From positions 6,758,001 to 6,822,000 of the forward strand of contig NZ_JACHDP010000001.1 in the NCBI RefSeq assembly GCF_014201145.1: DNA of 64,000 nucleotides. The letters are read 5' to 3'. The position numbers and the translations under genes are program-made. Each line of letters opens with the position of its first letter. Position 1 is the stretch's first letter. The notes below the pieces were generated by a model. It ran no database searches and was not told where the DNA came from. It saw only the letters and a list, made by a program, of their open reading frames with translations. This DNA comes from Micromonospora parathelypteridis. GTDB taxonomy: Bacteria; Actinomycetota; Actinomycetes; Mycobacteriales; Micromonosporaceae. Shown here piece by piece: positions 17,604 to 24,602 of this stretch.

Positions 17604-18623
17604 ATGGGTGCAGCACTGTGTCTCTTGTCCGCGGCCTGCTTCGGCGTGATGGCGATCTTCGGCAAACTCGCGTACGACGCCGGCGTCTCGCCCGGGGCTC
17701 TGCTGCTGGTGCGCTTCACCCTGGCGGCCGTCCTGCTCGGGATCGTCTTGCTGGTGCGGCCAGGACTCCGCCGCGCGGCATCCAGTTCGCCCCTGCGTGG
17801 GGCGATCGGTCGGTCGACGATGACACGCGCCCGGGTGCTGTCCATCGCCGTCGGACTGGGCGCCATCGGGTACGCCACGCAGGCGAGTCTGTTCTTCTCC
17901 GCGCTGCAACGGATGGACGCATCCCTGCTGGCGTTGATCTTCTACACCTACCCGGTCATGGTCACCGTGGTGGCGGTGCTGGTCGGCCGTGACCGGCTCA
18001 CCCCCGCGCGCGGCGCCGCATTGGCGGCCGCCTCGGGCGGAGCCCTGCTGGTCCTGCTCGGCGCCGGCGGCGTCAGTTTCGCCCCGACCGGGGCGCTGCT
18101 GGCCTTCGCCGCCGCGATCACCTACACCGTCTACATCCTCGTCGCCGACACCGTCGTGCACCGGCTGGCACCCGTGGTGCTCGCCGGGCTGGTGATGACC
18201 GGCGCGGCCGGCACCCTCGTCGCCCTCGCCCTGCTCACCGGCGGCGTCGACCTCGACTTCGAGGTGTCGGGATGGTTCTGGCTGGCCTGCATCGCCATCG
18301 TCTCCACCGTCGCCGCGATGCTGACCTTCTTCGCCGGCCTCAAGCGCACCGGCCCGTCGACCGCCGCCATCTTGTCCACCTTCGAGCCCGTCGTCACCTC
18401 GGCACTGGCCGCGCTCGTCCTCGGCGAGTCCCTGACTCCGGTGCAACTCGCCGGCGGCGCGCTGGTGCTGTCCTCCGTCGCCGTCCTCCAGCTCCGACGC
18501 AGCGGCACCCGCCGCCAGGAATTGGACCTGCGCCCGACGGCCGACCGACACGCCCTTGGAAACCACCAGGCCACGGATCCGGCACGTGACGACCATGCCG
18601 AGCCGGCCTTTCTGGCGCCGTAA
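17604..18623 (+). CDS. EamA/DMT-family transporter
   Basis: About 339 residues with ten hydrophobic segments in two EamA repeats (first ~1-150 including FGVMAIFGKLAYDAG, second ~160-295 with STFEPVVTSALAALVLGESL, the hallmark of the repeat's last helices). Members export amino acids, purines or other metabolites. A hydrophilic tail of ~40 residues follows the last helix and is unusual. Divergent from a LysR gene that probably controls it. Substrate unknown. Confidence 0.9.
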   Translation: MGAALCLLSAACFGVMAIFGKLAYDAGVSPGALLLVRFTLAAVLLGIVLLVRPGLRRAASSSPLRGAIGRSTMTRARVLSIAVGLGAIGYATQASLFFSALQRMDASLLALIFYTYPVMVTVVAVLVGRDRLTPARGAALAAASGGALLVLLGAGGVSFAPTGALLAFAAAITYTVYILVADTVVHRLAPVVLAGLVMTGAAGTLVALALLTGGVDLDFEVSGWFWLACIAIVSTVAAMLTFFAGLKRTGPSTAAILSTFEPVVTSALAALVLGESLTPVQLAGGALVLSSVAVLQLRRSGTRRQELDLRPTADRHALGNHQATDPARDDHAEPAFLAP

Positions 18624-18683
18624 AGCGGCGAGCGGCCGAAGAAGCGGCGCAGGGTTTCGTGTCGGTGACCGTGCTGGACGTGA

Positions 18684-19247
18684 TCACTCTGCCCGCAGGC
18701 CCTGGTCGATCAGGTTGATCATCCAGGTGAAGCTCTCGTCGACGTCGGCGTCGATCTGGAAGCCGCCGGCTGCTTCGAGGGTTGCGAAGCCGTGCATCAT
18801 GCTGCGGAACATCCGGAGAGCGTGGATCTCCTGCCCGGGCTCCAGCTGGTACCCCCGCAGCACGGCGGAGAGGGAGGCGAGCAGTCGAGTGCTCGCTGCG
18901 AGGAGCGGGTCGTCCGGTCCGGTCGAGCGGGCAGCGTTACCCGCCGCGTACCGGCCGGGGTGGTCCTTCACGTACGCCCGCATGGCCTGGGCGGCGGCGG
19001 TCAGTGCGTCGCCGCCGGCCCGACCCTGGGTGGCGTCGCGGACGGCGTCGCCGACCTCGATCATGGCCAGGATGGCGATCCGGTGCGCGAGGTCGGCCAG
19101 GCTGTCGACGTGTCGGTAGAGCGAGGGTGTCTTGACCCCGAGCCGTTCGGCGAGCAGGCCCATGCTGAGCTGGGCGAACCCGATCTCGTCGGCCAGGCTG
19201 GCGCCGGCTTCGACGACCGCCGCCGGGGTGAGGCCGGCCCTAGGCAC
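18684..19247 (-). CDS. TetR-family transcriptional regulator (second gene of hydrolase operon)
   Basis: About 187 residues from GTG 19247. HTH at residues 8-55 (VVEAGASLADEIGFAQLSMG, LAERLGVKTPSLYRHVDSLADL) and a C-terminal part resembling the TetR_C_33/WHG domain (MRAYVKDHPGRYAA, RMFRSMMHGFATLEAAGGF). Its start overlaps the end of the alpha/beta-hydrolase gene by 8 bp, so it is co-translated with that enzyme from one promoter. Two CTAAC-N3-GTTAG-like palindromes before the hydrolase are probably its operators, giving feedback control of the operon. Confidence 0.88.
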   Translation of the reverse strand: MPRAGLTPAAVVEAGASLADEIGFAQLSMGLLAERLGVKTPSLYRHVDSLADLAHRIAILAMIEVGDAVRDATQGRAGGDALTAAAQAMRAYVKDHPGRYAAGNAARSTGPDDPLLAASTRLLASLSAVLRGYQLEPGQEIHALRMFRSMMHGFATLEAAGGFQIDADVDESFTWMINLIDQGLRAE

Positions 19248-20076
19248 GAGCGGTCACCTTGGCGAGGAAGGGCAGCGCCAGCGCGACAACCTTCTCGGGC
19301 GTCTGGGCGTGCGGGTAGTGGCCGGCGCCGTCGATGACCGCCAGCTCACCGATGCCGTCGGGCAGGTCAGCGATGATCTTCTCGCCCTCGGCGCGCGGGT
19401 CGGCCCAGTCGGGGTCGGCGCTGCCCTCGATGACCAGGACCGGGCAGGTGACGTTGGCCAGTTGCGCACCGGCATCAGCCGGGCTGGACTTGCACATGGC
19501 CTGCAGGGCCTTCATCCGGCCGGGCTCGCTCAGCTTGGCCTCGATACGCGCCAGCTCGGCGTTCCAGTCGGCCGGCTTCACGGGGTACGCCACGTCGAGG
19601 TACTTCTTCCAGCTCGACAGGCTTCCCCGGACCAGGGTCATTGCCAGGTGGGTCGACCCGGCCCGGTAACGCTTCACCCGTACCAGCCCGCCGAGGGCGA
19701 TCGACTGGGTGCGGGTGAAGGGCGCCAGCTCGATGACGCCGGTGATCAGATCGGGCGCCGTGGCGGCGGCGATGGTCGCGGCGCCACCACTGATCGACTG
19801 GCCGACGATCACGGCCGGGCCGCCGAGGTGACGCACGACGGCAACAAGGTCGGCGGCGATGTCGGTGCGGCTGTAGCCGTCCCAGCCGAGGCTGGAGTCA
19901 CCGCAGCCGCGGATGTCGACGTTCGCGACCCGGTAACCGGCCTCGACCAGGGCCGGGGCGACGAATCGGTAGGAGTGTCGACTGTCACCGATGCCGTGCG
20001 CGAGGACGACGAGGGGACCCTCCCCGGTCACGTCGAAGGCGATGGTGTTGCCGTCAATGCTCAGGTGCTCGGTCAT
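19240..20076 (-). CDS. Alpha/beta-hydrolase
   Basis: About 278 residues. Core fold with oxyanion segment LAHGIGDSRHSY, nucleophile elbow GQSISGG (Ser ~102), an acid in IEGSADPDW and the catalytic His in DGAGHYPH. The group includes haloalkane dehalogenase-like and epoxide-hydrolase-like esterases acting on small hydrophobic esters. Start at ATG 20076, with GGAGG five bases upstream. It is the first gene of a two-gene operon with the TetR that overlaps its end, and it is preceded by a double palindromic operator. Its substrate may be the TetR inducer (inference). Confidence 0.88.
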   Translation of the reverse strand: MTEHLSIDGNTIAFDVTGEGPLVVLAHGIGDSRHSYRFVAPALVEAGYRVANVDIRGCGDSSLGWDGYSRTDIAADLVAVVRHLGGPAVIVGQSISGGAATIAAATAPDLITGVIELAPFTRTQSIALGGLVRVKRYRAGSTHLAMTLVRGSLSSWKKYLDVAYPVKPADWNAELARIEAKLSEPGRMKALQAMCKSSPADAGAQLANVTCPVLVIEGSADPDWADPRAEGEKIIADLPDGIGELAVIDGAGHYPHAQTPEKVVALALPFLAKVTARA

Positions 20077-20096
20077 GACATCCTCCAAGGGGATAA

Positions 20097-20129
20097 CTAA
20101 CTGCGTTAGCTAAAAACTAACGCGATTAG
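20097..20129. promoter_or_regulatory. Double TetR operator
   Basis: CTAACTGCGTTAG (20097-20109) is a perfect 5-3-5 palindrome and CTAACGCGATTAG (20117-20129) a near-perfect copy. Their centres are 20 bp apart, two helical turns, so two dimers could bind the same face. Located just upstream of the hydrolase-TetR operon; the same word occurs before the TetR at 22.4 kb. Confidence 0.7.
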
Positions 20130-20146
20130 CTAGCCGTGTCAAACTT

Positions 20147-20223
20147 CTTCGGTACTCGGTACTACCGGATACCAGTACTCGGTGATACGGTCTAGTAGTA
20201 CTTGGTACTACGAAGTACCGAGG
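20147..20223. promoter_or_regulatory. GTACT-rich promoter/operator of the PadR operon
   Basis: GTACT occurs five times between 20152 and 20209. GTAGTAC-TTG-GTACTAC (20195-20211) is a perfect 7-3-7 palindrome, and the block is bracketed by CTTCGGTACT (20147) and its 9-of-10 complement AGTACCGAGG (20214). It ends 25 bp before the PadR start, suggesting autorepression by that protein. Confidence 0.65.
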
Positions 20224-20248
20224 TGCCAGGGGCCGAAGAGGAGGCGCG

Positions 20249-20575
20249 ATGGACGACCTGACGGAGATGCTGAAGGGCACCCTCGAGGGCTGCGTGCTCG
20301 AAATCATCGACGGCGAGGAGACCTACGGGTACGCCATCACGCGTCGGCTGAACGAGCTCGGCTTCGCCGACGTCATCGAGGGGACGGTGTACACGATCCT
20401 GCTGCGTCTGGAGAGGAACGGACTCGTCCAGGTGACGAAGCGGCCATCCGAAATGGGCCCGCCGCGCAAGTTTTACGCGCTCAACGACGCCGGGCGCGAG
20501 GAGCTCGCGACGTTCTGGGCGAAATGGCAGTACGTCTCGGTACGCATCAACAAGCTCAGGGAGGGCGGGAGATGA
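20249..20575 (+). CDS. PadR-family transcriptional regulator
   Basis: About 108 residues. Short PadR type: winged HTH over residues 5-90 (LEGCVLEIIDGEETYGYAIT, GTVYTILLRLERNGLV, PPRKFYALNDAGREEL) and a brief C-terminal dimerisation helix. The start has a purine-rich GAGGAGGCG upstream. Its stop overlaps the first DUF1048 start by 4 bp (ATGA), so the three genes form one operon. A dense array of GTACT words and palindromes precedes it. PadR proteins sense small molecules or stress; in other species PadR plus DUF1048 genes are neighbours, but their role is not established. Confidence 0.92.
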   Translation: MDDLTEMLKGTLEGCVLEIIDGEETYGYAITRRLNELGFADVIEGTVYTILLRLERNGLVQVTKRPSEMGPPRKFYALNDAGREELATFWAKWQYVSVRINKLREGGR

Positions 20576-20928
20576 GCTTCTGGGAAACCATCACGGGCAG
20601 CGATCTCACCAGGGAATCGAAGGTGCTCGAAGCCCGCGCACAGGCATTGCCGGCCGACTACCAGGCGGCATGGGAGCAGATCAAGAACAACCTCTATACC
20701 TACGGGGACTTCTCGGGTCGCAATCTGATGCCGATCTTCGACAACGCCCTGGGGCTGCTCGAAGAGGCGTCGGCCGACGGGCTGAGCATCCACGAGGTGC
20801 TGGGCGACGACATCCCCGGCTTTTGTCAGGCGCTCGCCGGCGGCAAGGAAGCCCGGACCTATCGGGACCGGTGGCGCGAGCAGTTGAACAGGAACGTCGC
20901 ACGGAAATTGAAGCGGCTGGGAGGCTGA
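20572..20928 (+). CDS. DUF1048-family protein, first of two
   Basis: About 118 residues, soluble and mainly helical. The pattern (ARAQALPADYQAAWEQIKNN, NALGLLEEASADGLSIHEVLGDDI, FCQALAGGK, then a basic C-terminus) matches the DUF1048 family as I know it: a small all-helical bundle of unknown function encoded next to PadR regulators. ATGA overlap with padR. The C-terminal WREQLNRNVARKLKRLGG is strongly basic, unlike the second copy. Confidence 0.82.
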   Translation: MSFWETITGSDLTRESKVLEARAQALPADYQAAWEQIKNNLYTYGDFSGRNLMPIFDNALGLLEEASADGLSIHEVLGDDIPGFCQALAGGKEARTYRDRWREQLNRNVARKLKRLGG

Positions 20929-20929
20929 C

Positions 20930-21256
20930 GTGGGCATCCAGGACATCATCGAAGGCAAGAAGCAGTGGCGGGCGCACGTCGCTCGGGTCAAGGCGCTCCC
21001 GCCGGACTACCAGATCGTCTACAAGGAGATGCAGAGGTACCTGTTCAAGGTCGGACCAGTAGACCTGCATGACGGGCCCCTGCTCCCCGGGATCGTCGAC
21101 TTCTTCGAGGAGGGCGTCGCCGCCGGCAAGGGAGTCCTGCAACTCATCGGCAACGACGTCGCCGCCTTCTGCGACGAGCTGATCAAGGACACGCCCACCT
21201 ACGCGGACGCCTACCAGGAGTCCATCAGCGCGAAACCCGGCACGGACAAGAAGTAG
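20930..21256 (+). CDS. DUF1048-family protein, second of two
   Basis: About 108 residues from a GTG start immediately after the first copy's stop. It shares with its neighbour the helix pattern VKALPPDYQIVYKEMQRYLF, a central acidic helix ending GNDVAAFCDEL, and overall length, so the pair probably arose by duplication and may form a heterodimer. The C-terminus is short and charged. It ends in front of a strong double hairpin. Function unknown. Confidence 0.82.
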   Translation: MGIQDIIEGKKQWRAHVARVKALPPDYQIVYKEMQRYLFKVGPVDLHDGPLLPGIVDFFEEGVAAGKGVLQLIGNDVAAFCDELIKDTPTYADAYQESISAKPGTDKK

Positions 21257-21274
21257 GCCGGGGCGTTGGCCGCA

Positions 21275-21330
21275 CGACGCCGGGCGAGCTCCTCAGCTCG
21301 CCCGGCGTCGGCAGGCAGCCTGCCGACGCC
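21275..21330. terminator. Two overlapping, mutually exclusive hairpins
   Basis: Stem 1: 16-bp perfect arms 21275-21290 and 21295-21310 with loop CCTC. Stem 2: GGCGTCGGCAGG (21304-21315) with CCTGCCGACGCC (21319-21330). They share GGCGTCG at 21304-21310, so only one can form fully. Between convergent genes; probably a strong bidirectional terminator. Confidence 0.75.
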
Positions 21331-21361
21331 GTAGGCCGTGGGCCGACAAGGCGCCACCACG

Positions 21362-21832
21362 TCAGAGATTCGAGGCGTACGCGAAGGTGACGGCCGTCGC
21401 CGCGAGCAGGAGCGAGTGCAGGATCATGTGTTCCAGGTTGGGCCGAGGGCGGTCGCCGATCCGGGGCAGCACGACGATGGTCTTGGCGTACGTGCGGGCG
21501 TGCAGCTGAGCCCAGGTCTCGCCGACGCCGGCGGTCGCCCAGGGAACGGTCACCCCGACCAGGTAGGGCAGCCACCACAGCGCAAGTCCACCGAGGACGA
21601 TGAGCAGTTCGAGGCCGGCGGCAGCGTAGGCGGCGACGGAGGTGTGCAGTGCGGCCGCGACCAGGATCAGGACGGCGGGCAACGTCATGACGGGCGCGTT
21701 GACCGCGACCTCGATGGTCTTCTCGCGGCGAGTGGCGGCGGTGACGTTGTTGAGCGGAGCGAGGTCCACGAGGGTCGTCACGGCGAAGTAGGCGACGGTG
21801 AGCAGCACAAGCGTGATGGCGGCAGCGAACAT
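21362..21832 (-). CDS. Small four-TM membrane protein
   Basis: About 156 residues with four hydrophobic segments (residues ~3-22, 48-68, 73-98, 137-153) and a polar loop containing the basic stretch TRREKTIEV between the first two. The overall layout is reminiscent of DoxX/DUF-type small membrane proteins, but I do not recognise the family. AGGAG lies five bases before ATG 21832. It starts 9 bp after the TetR gene on the same strand, so it is co-transcribed and is probably the regulated target. Confidence 0.7.
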   Translation of the reverse strand: MFAAAITLVLLTVAYFAVTTLVDLAPLNNVTAATRREKTIEVAVNAPVMTLPAVLILVAAALHTSVAAYAAAGLELLIVLGGLALWWLPYLVGVTVPWATAGVGETWAQLHARTYAKTIVVLPRIGDRPRPNLEHMILHSLLLAATAVTFAYASNL

Positions 21833-21841
21833 TCCGGCTCC

Positions 21842-22393
21842 TCAGGGGGTGTCGACGCCGTCAAGGAAGGTGCCGACGGCGAGGTCGAACCACGCGTCGT
21901 AGTACGCGCGGGGGGCGGCGGGCTCGTGGGGGACGTCGCCGAACTCGGCCAGAGCCAGCCCCGCGACGAGGACGTAGAGGGACTGGGCCAACAGCAGCGC
22001 CCGGTCCACCGTGGTGTTCAGCGCGCCGGCCAGGGGTGGCCCGACGCGGTCGGCGATCTGCTGCGCGACCGTCGGCGAGACGCTCTTCGTGGCGACCACG
22101 GCGGTGAGGCCGGGGTGCGCGCGCAGGATGCCACGCAGGCGCACCGCCATCGCGGTGAGCATCGGCCGCCAATCGGCGGCGGGGTCCGCGTTGGCGTTGA
22201 CCTCGTGGGCGACGCGGTCGGCGAGTGCCTGGAGCAGGGCTTCCTTGTTGCGTACGTGGTAGTAGAGCGAGGCCGCTTTGACATCGAGCCGGACCGCGAT
22301 GGCACGCATCGACAGACCGGCGACGCCATCGCGGTCCAGGATGTCCATCGCCGTGTCGACGATCAGTGTCGGGCTCAAGGGTTGCTGGGGCAC
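21842..22393 (-). CDS. TetR-family transcriptional regulator
   Basis: About 183 residues. Start at GTG 22393 with AGGAGG five bases upstream; an ATG four bases earlier is out of frame. HTH at residues ~8-55 (LIVDTAMDILDRDGVAGLSM, VRLDVKAASLYYHVRNKEAL), the LYYHVRNKE signature being typical of TetR proteins of the TetR_C_1/AcrR type. First gene of a two-gene operon with a membrane protein; a double CTAAC-N3-GTTAG operator overlaps its promoter, consistent with autorepression. Confidence 0.9.
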   Translation of the reverse strand: MPQQPLSPTLIVDTAMDILDRDGVAGLSMRAIAVRLDVKAASLYYHVRNKEALLQALADRVAHEVNANADPAADWRPMLTAMAVRLRGILRAHPGLTAVVATKSVSPTVAQQIADRVGPPLAGALNTTVDRALLLAQSLYVLVAGLALAEFGDVPHEPAAPRAYYDAWFDLAVGTFLDGVDTP

Positions 22394-22406
22394 TCATGCC
22401 TCCTAC

Positions 22407-22439
22407 CTAACGGTGTTAGATCAGCCTAACGCTGTTAGG
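22407..22439. promoter_or_regulatory. Double TetR operator
   Basis: CTAACGGTGTTAG (22407-22419) and CCTAACGCTGTTAGG (22425-22439) are perfect palindromes with 3-bp centres, 19 bp apart centre to centre. They sit 14 bp upstream of the TetR start. Sequence and spacing closely match the pair at 20097-20129. Confidence 0.72.
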
Positions 22440-22564
22440 TGAGAGGCGCAAGACACCGCTTTGCGCGATCGGAGTACCGGCGGGCCGACCCGCACCACGC
22501 AGCTCGCCTTGCGTGCAAGCGTCGCCCGTAGCGCTGGCGTCGCGACGAGGGCTATAGCGTCGCG

Positions 22565-23059
22565 ATGATGAGATCGTTGACTGACACCACCACCGACCAG
22601 GCACCGGCTGATCCGGGCGCCGACGACGACTCCCTGGCCACTCAACCCATCGGGTACTGGAGTGGCGTCGTCCACGCGGCCGTCACCCGCCATCTGCGGG
22701 ACGCCATGGCCAGGATCGACGTCACGCAGCCGCAGTACTGGGTACTCAACCGGGTGAACGGCGGGCCCGTGGCGCCGAGCCGCGAGGAGGTCGTCATCCA
22801 GTTGACGCCCCTCGCGGACGGGCCGCACGAGATCGCTCGTGTCGTCGACCAACTGCTCCACCGCGGCTGGCTTCGGATTGACGCCGGGCAGCGCCTACAG
22901 CTCACCGACGCCGGGGAGGCTGCCAGGTTGCGGCTGCGCGAGTCGGTGACCGAGCTGCGCGCCGTGGTCCACGAGGGCATCAGCGACGAGGAGTACGTGG
23001 CCGCGCTCAAGGTGCTACGCAGGATGGTCGCCAACGTCGGGGACAACGAGGGCTCCTAG
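22565..23059 (+). CDS. MarR-like winged-helix regulator
   Basis: About 164 residues. After a polar N-terminal tail of ~30 residues, the helices VHAAVTRHLRDAMARIDVTQ and YWVLNRVNGG, a degenerate HTH and the wing (GWLRIDAGQRLQLTDAGEAAR) give a MarR-type dimer fold; similar proteins occur widely in actinomycetes as stand-alone regulators. The recognition helix is weaker than in typical MarR proteins, so DNA binding is assumed rather than shown. Divergent from the TetR-membrane protein operon; no strong palindrome of its own seen in the 125-bp gap. Confidence 0.75.
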   Translation: MMRSLTDTTTDQAPADPGADDDSLATQPIGYWSGVVHAAVTRHLRDAMARIDVTQPQYWVLNRVNGGPVAPSREEVVIQLTPLADGPHEIARVVDQLLHRGWLRIDAGQRLQLTDAGEAARLRLRESVTELRAVVHEGISDEEYVAALKVLRRMVANVGDNEGS

Positions 23060-23179
23060 GTTCTGCCTCTTCGGCTGCGTCCGGGTCCGGCAGGTCTCTG
23101 ATCGGCCGGCCTGCGCAGGCGCTTCGGCTCCCTGCGGTCGGCGGCGCCGAGGCCTGGACGGCGTCGAGGGCGGGGTCGT

Positions 23180-23225
23180 GCCCGCACGCCGCCGCGGCAG
23201 TCGATCACCACGGCGGCGTGCGGGC
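23180..23225. terminator. Hairpin between convergent genes
   Basis: CCCGCACGCCGCCG (23181-23194) pairs perfectly with CGGCGGCGTGCGGG (23211-23224), extended by one G-C pair; 16-base loop. Between the MarR-like gene and the SDR gene. Confidence 0.65.
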
Positions 23226-23236
23226 GGGTTGACGCC

Positions 23237-23977
23237 TCAGGCCTGGCGGCCGAGCCACTCCCGATAGGCCGTGGGCGCGATGACGGCGTCGTCGGGGGCG
23301 ATGAGGACGCCGCCGGGTGCGGCGGCGAACATGCCGGCGCCGTCGTCGGTGGTGACGGTGCGCTGGTCGCCGCGGGCGGCGAGAGTGATGCGACCCAGTT
23401 CGTCGAGGGCGAAGACGTCGGGGCCGGCGACGTTGCGGATGCCCTGCAGGGGCGCGCCCATGCTGACGTCGGCCACGGCCTGCGCCACGTCGGCCGCGGC
23501 GATGGGCTGCACGGGCGTGCTGGGCAGGCGGACCGTGGTGTCGTCGGCCGTCCACGAGAGGATCGCGTCGACGAACTCGAAGAACTGGGTGGCGCGGACG
23601 ATCGAGTACGGAACGGGACCGGCCGTGAGGATGTCCTCCTGGAGGACCTTGGCGCGGTAGTAGGCCAGGTCCGGCACCTGGTCGACCCCGACGATGGAGA
23701 GCACCACCGCGTGGCCGACACCTGCACTCGCGGCAGCGGCCAGCAGGTTGTCCATGGTCGTCTGGAAGAAGGCGGGCGAGGCGTCGTCGAAGGTCGGCGA
23801 GTTGGTCAGGTTGACGACGACCTCGGCTCCGGCGAGCGCCTCGGACAGGCCCTGCCCGGTGAGGAGATCCACCCCGGTGGACAGCGCCAGCGGCACCGCC
23901 TCGTGCCCGGCCGTCTGCAGGATCTTCACGACCTGTGACCCGATGAGCCCAGTCCCACCCAGTACGGCGATCTTCAT
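23237..23977 (-). CDS. NAD(P)H-binding atypical SDR (NmrA/NAD-dependent epimerase-like)
   Basis: About 246 residues. Rossmann motif MKIAVLGGTGLIGSQVVKIL at the N-terminus; body with VVNLTNSP, a conserved YYRAK segment near residue 128 and the PYSIVRATQFFEF motif typical of NmrA-like reductases. GGAAGG lies nine bases before ATG 23977. Divergent from an Rrf2 regulator with two long palindromes between, so it is probably induced by the redox or nitrosative signal that regulator senses. Substrate unknown. Confidence 0.85.
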   Translation of the reverse strand: MKIAVLGGTGLIGSQVVKILQTAGHEAVPLALSTGVDLLTGQGLSEALAGAEVVVNLTNSPTFDDASPAFFQTTMDNLLAAAASAGVGHAVVLSIVGVDQVPDLAYYRAKVLQEDILTAGPVPYSIVRATQFFEFVDAILSWTADDTTVRLPSTPVQPIAAADVAQAVADVSMGAPLQGIRNVAGPDVFALDELGRITLAARGDQRTVTTDDGAGMFAAAPGGVLIAPDDAVIAPTAYREWLGRQA

Positions 23978-24030
23978 GTCAATGCACCTTCCCGTGACTA
24001 TGCGGCCGGTTGTCCGGCTTGAAACAGCCG

Positions 24031-24085
24031 TTACTCGGACCCCTCTTGTCCGAGTAACAATACTCGGACATTCCCAGTCCGAGTA
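24031..24085. promoter_or_regulatory. Tandem Rrf2 operators
   Basis: TTACTCGGAC-N7-GTCCGAGTAA (24031-24057, 10-bp arms) and TACTCGGAC-N7-GTCCGAGTA (24061-24085, 9-bp arms) are perfect inverted repeats with identical arms and different 7-bp spacers. They fill the gap between the divergent SDR and Rrf2 genes and lie over both expected promoters. Confidence 0.8.
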
Positions 24086-24109
24086 ATCGGGGTTGGCTAG
24101 GGTGAAGTC

Positions 24110-24595
24110 ATGAAGATGTCTGGCGGGGTCGAGTGGGCGCTGCACTGCTGCGTGGTCCTCACGGCCAGCAGCACGCCCGTCCCGGCGGCCAAACTGGCGG
24201 AGCTGCACGACGTCTCCGGCAGCTACCTCGCCAAGCAGCTCCAGTCCCTCGCCCGTGCGGGCCTGATCCACTCCGTTCAGGGCAAGTCGGGCGGTTACGT
24301 CCTGACCCGCGCACCGGAGAGCATCACCCTGCTCGACGTGGTCCGGGCCGTCGACGGTCCAGGCCCCACCTTCGTCTGCACGGAGATCCGCCAGCGCGGC
24401 CCCTTCGCGACTCCGGCCGATTCCTGCACCACGCCGTGCCCGGTCGCCCGAGCGATGTGGGCGGCTGAGGACGCGTGGCGCCAGGCGCTCGCCGCGGTCA
24501 CGATCGCCGACCTCGCGCGTGACGTCGACACCAGTTCCGGCCCTGAGGCCATGGCCGGCATCCAGACCTGGCTGACCGGCGAGAAGGCCGGTTGA
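24110..24595 (+). CDS. Rrf2-family transcriptional regulator
   Basis: About 161 residues. Winged HTH at residues 1-70 (SGSYLAKQLQSLARAGLIHS, QGKSGGYVLTRAPESITLLD), then the dimerisation helix. Three cysteines, C90, C106 and C110, sit in the loop where IscR and NsrR bind an Fe-S cluster, but with different spacing (C-x15-C-x3-C); an adjacent C13-C14 pair is also present. Redox or electrophile sensing through thiols or a cluster is plausible. Two perfect palindromes between it and the divergent SDR are its likely operators. Confidence 0.9.
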   Translation: MKMSGGVEWALHCCVVLTASSTPVPAAKLAELHDVSGSYLAKQLQSLARAGLIHSVQGKSGGYVLTRAPESITLLDVVRAVDGPGPTFVCTEIRQRGPFATPADSCTTPCPVARAMWAAEDAWRQALAAVTIADLARDVDTSSGPEAMAGIQTWLTGEKAG

Positions 24596-24602
24596 GCACG
24601 GG

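Noticed and set aside
23150..23200. Local 26-of-30 match to codons of the HNH-like gene (around 13815-13845)
   Set aside because: Short and in GC-rich sequence with strong codon bias; no flanking homology, so coincidence is likely.
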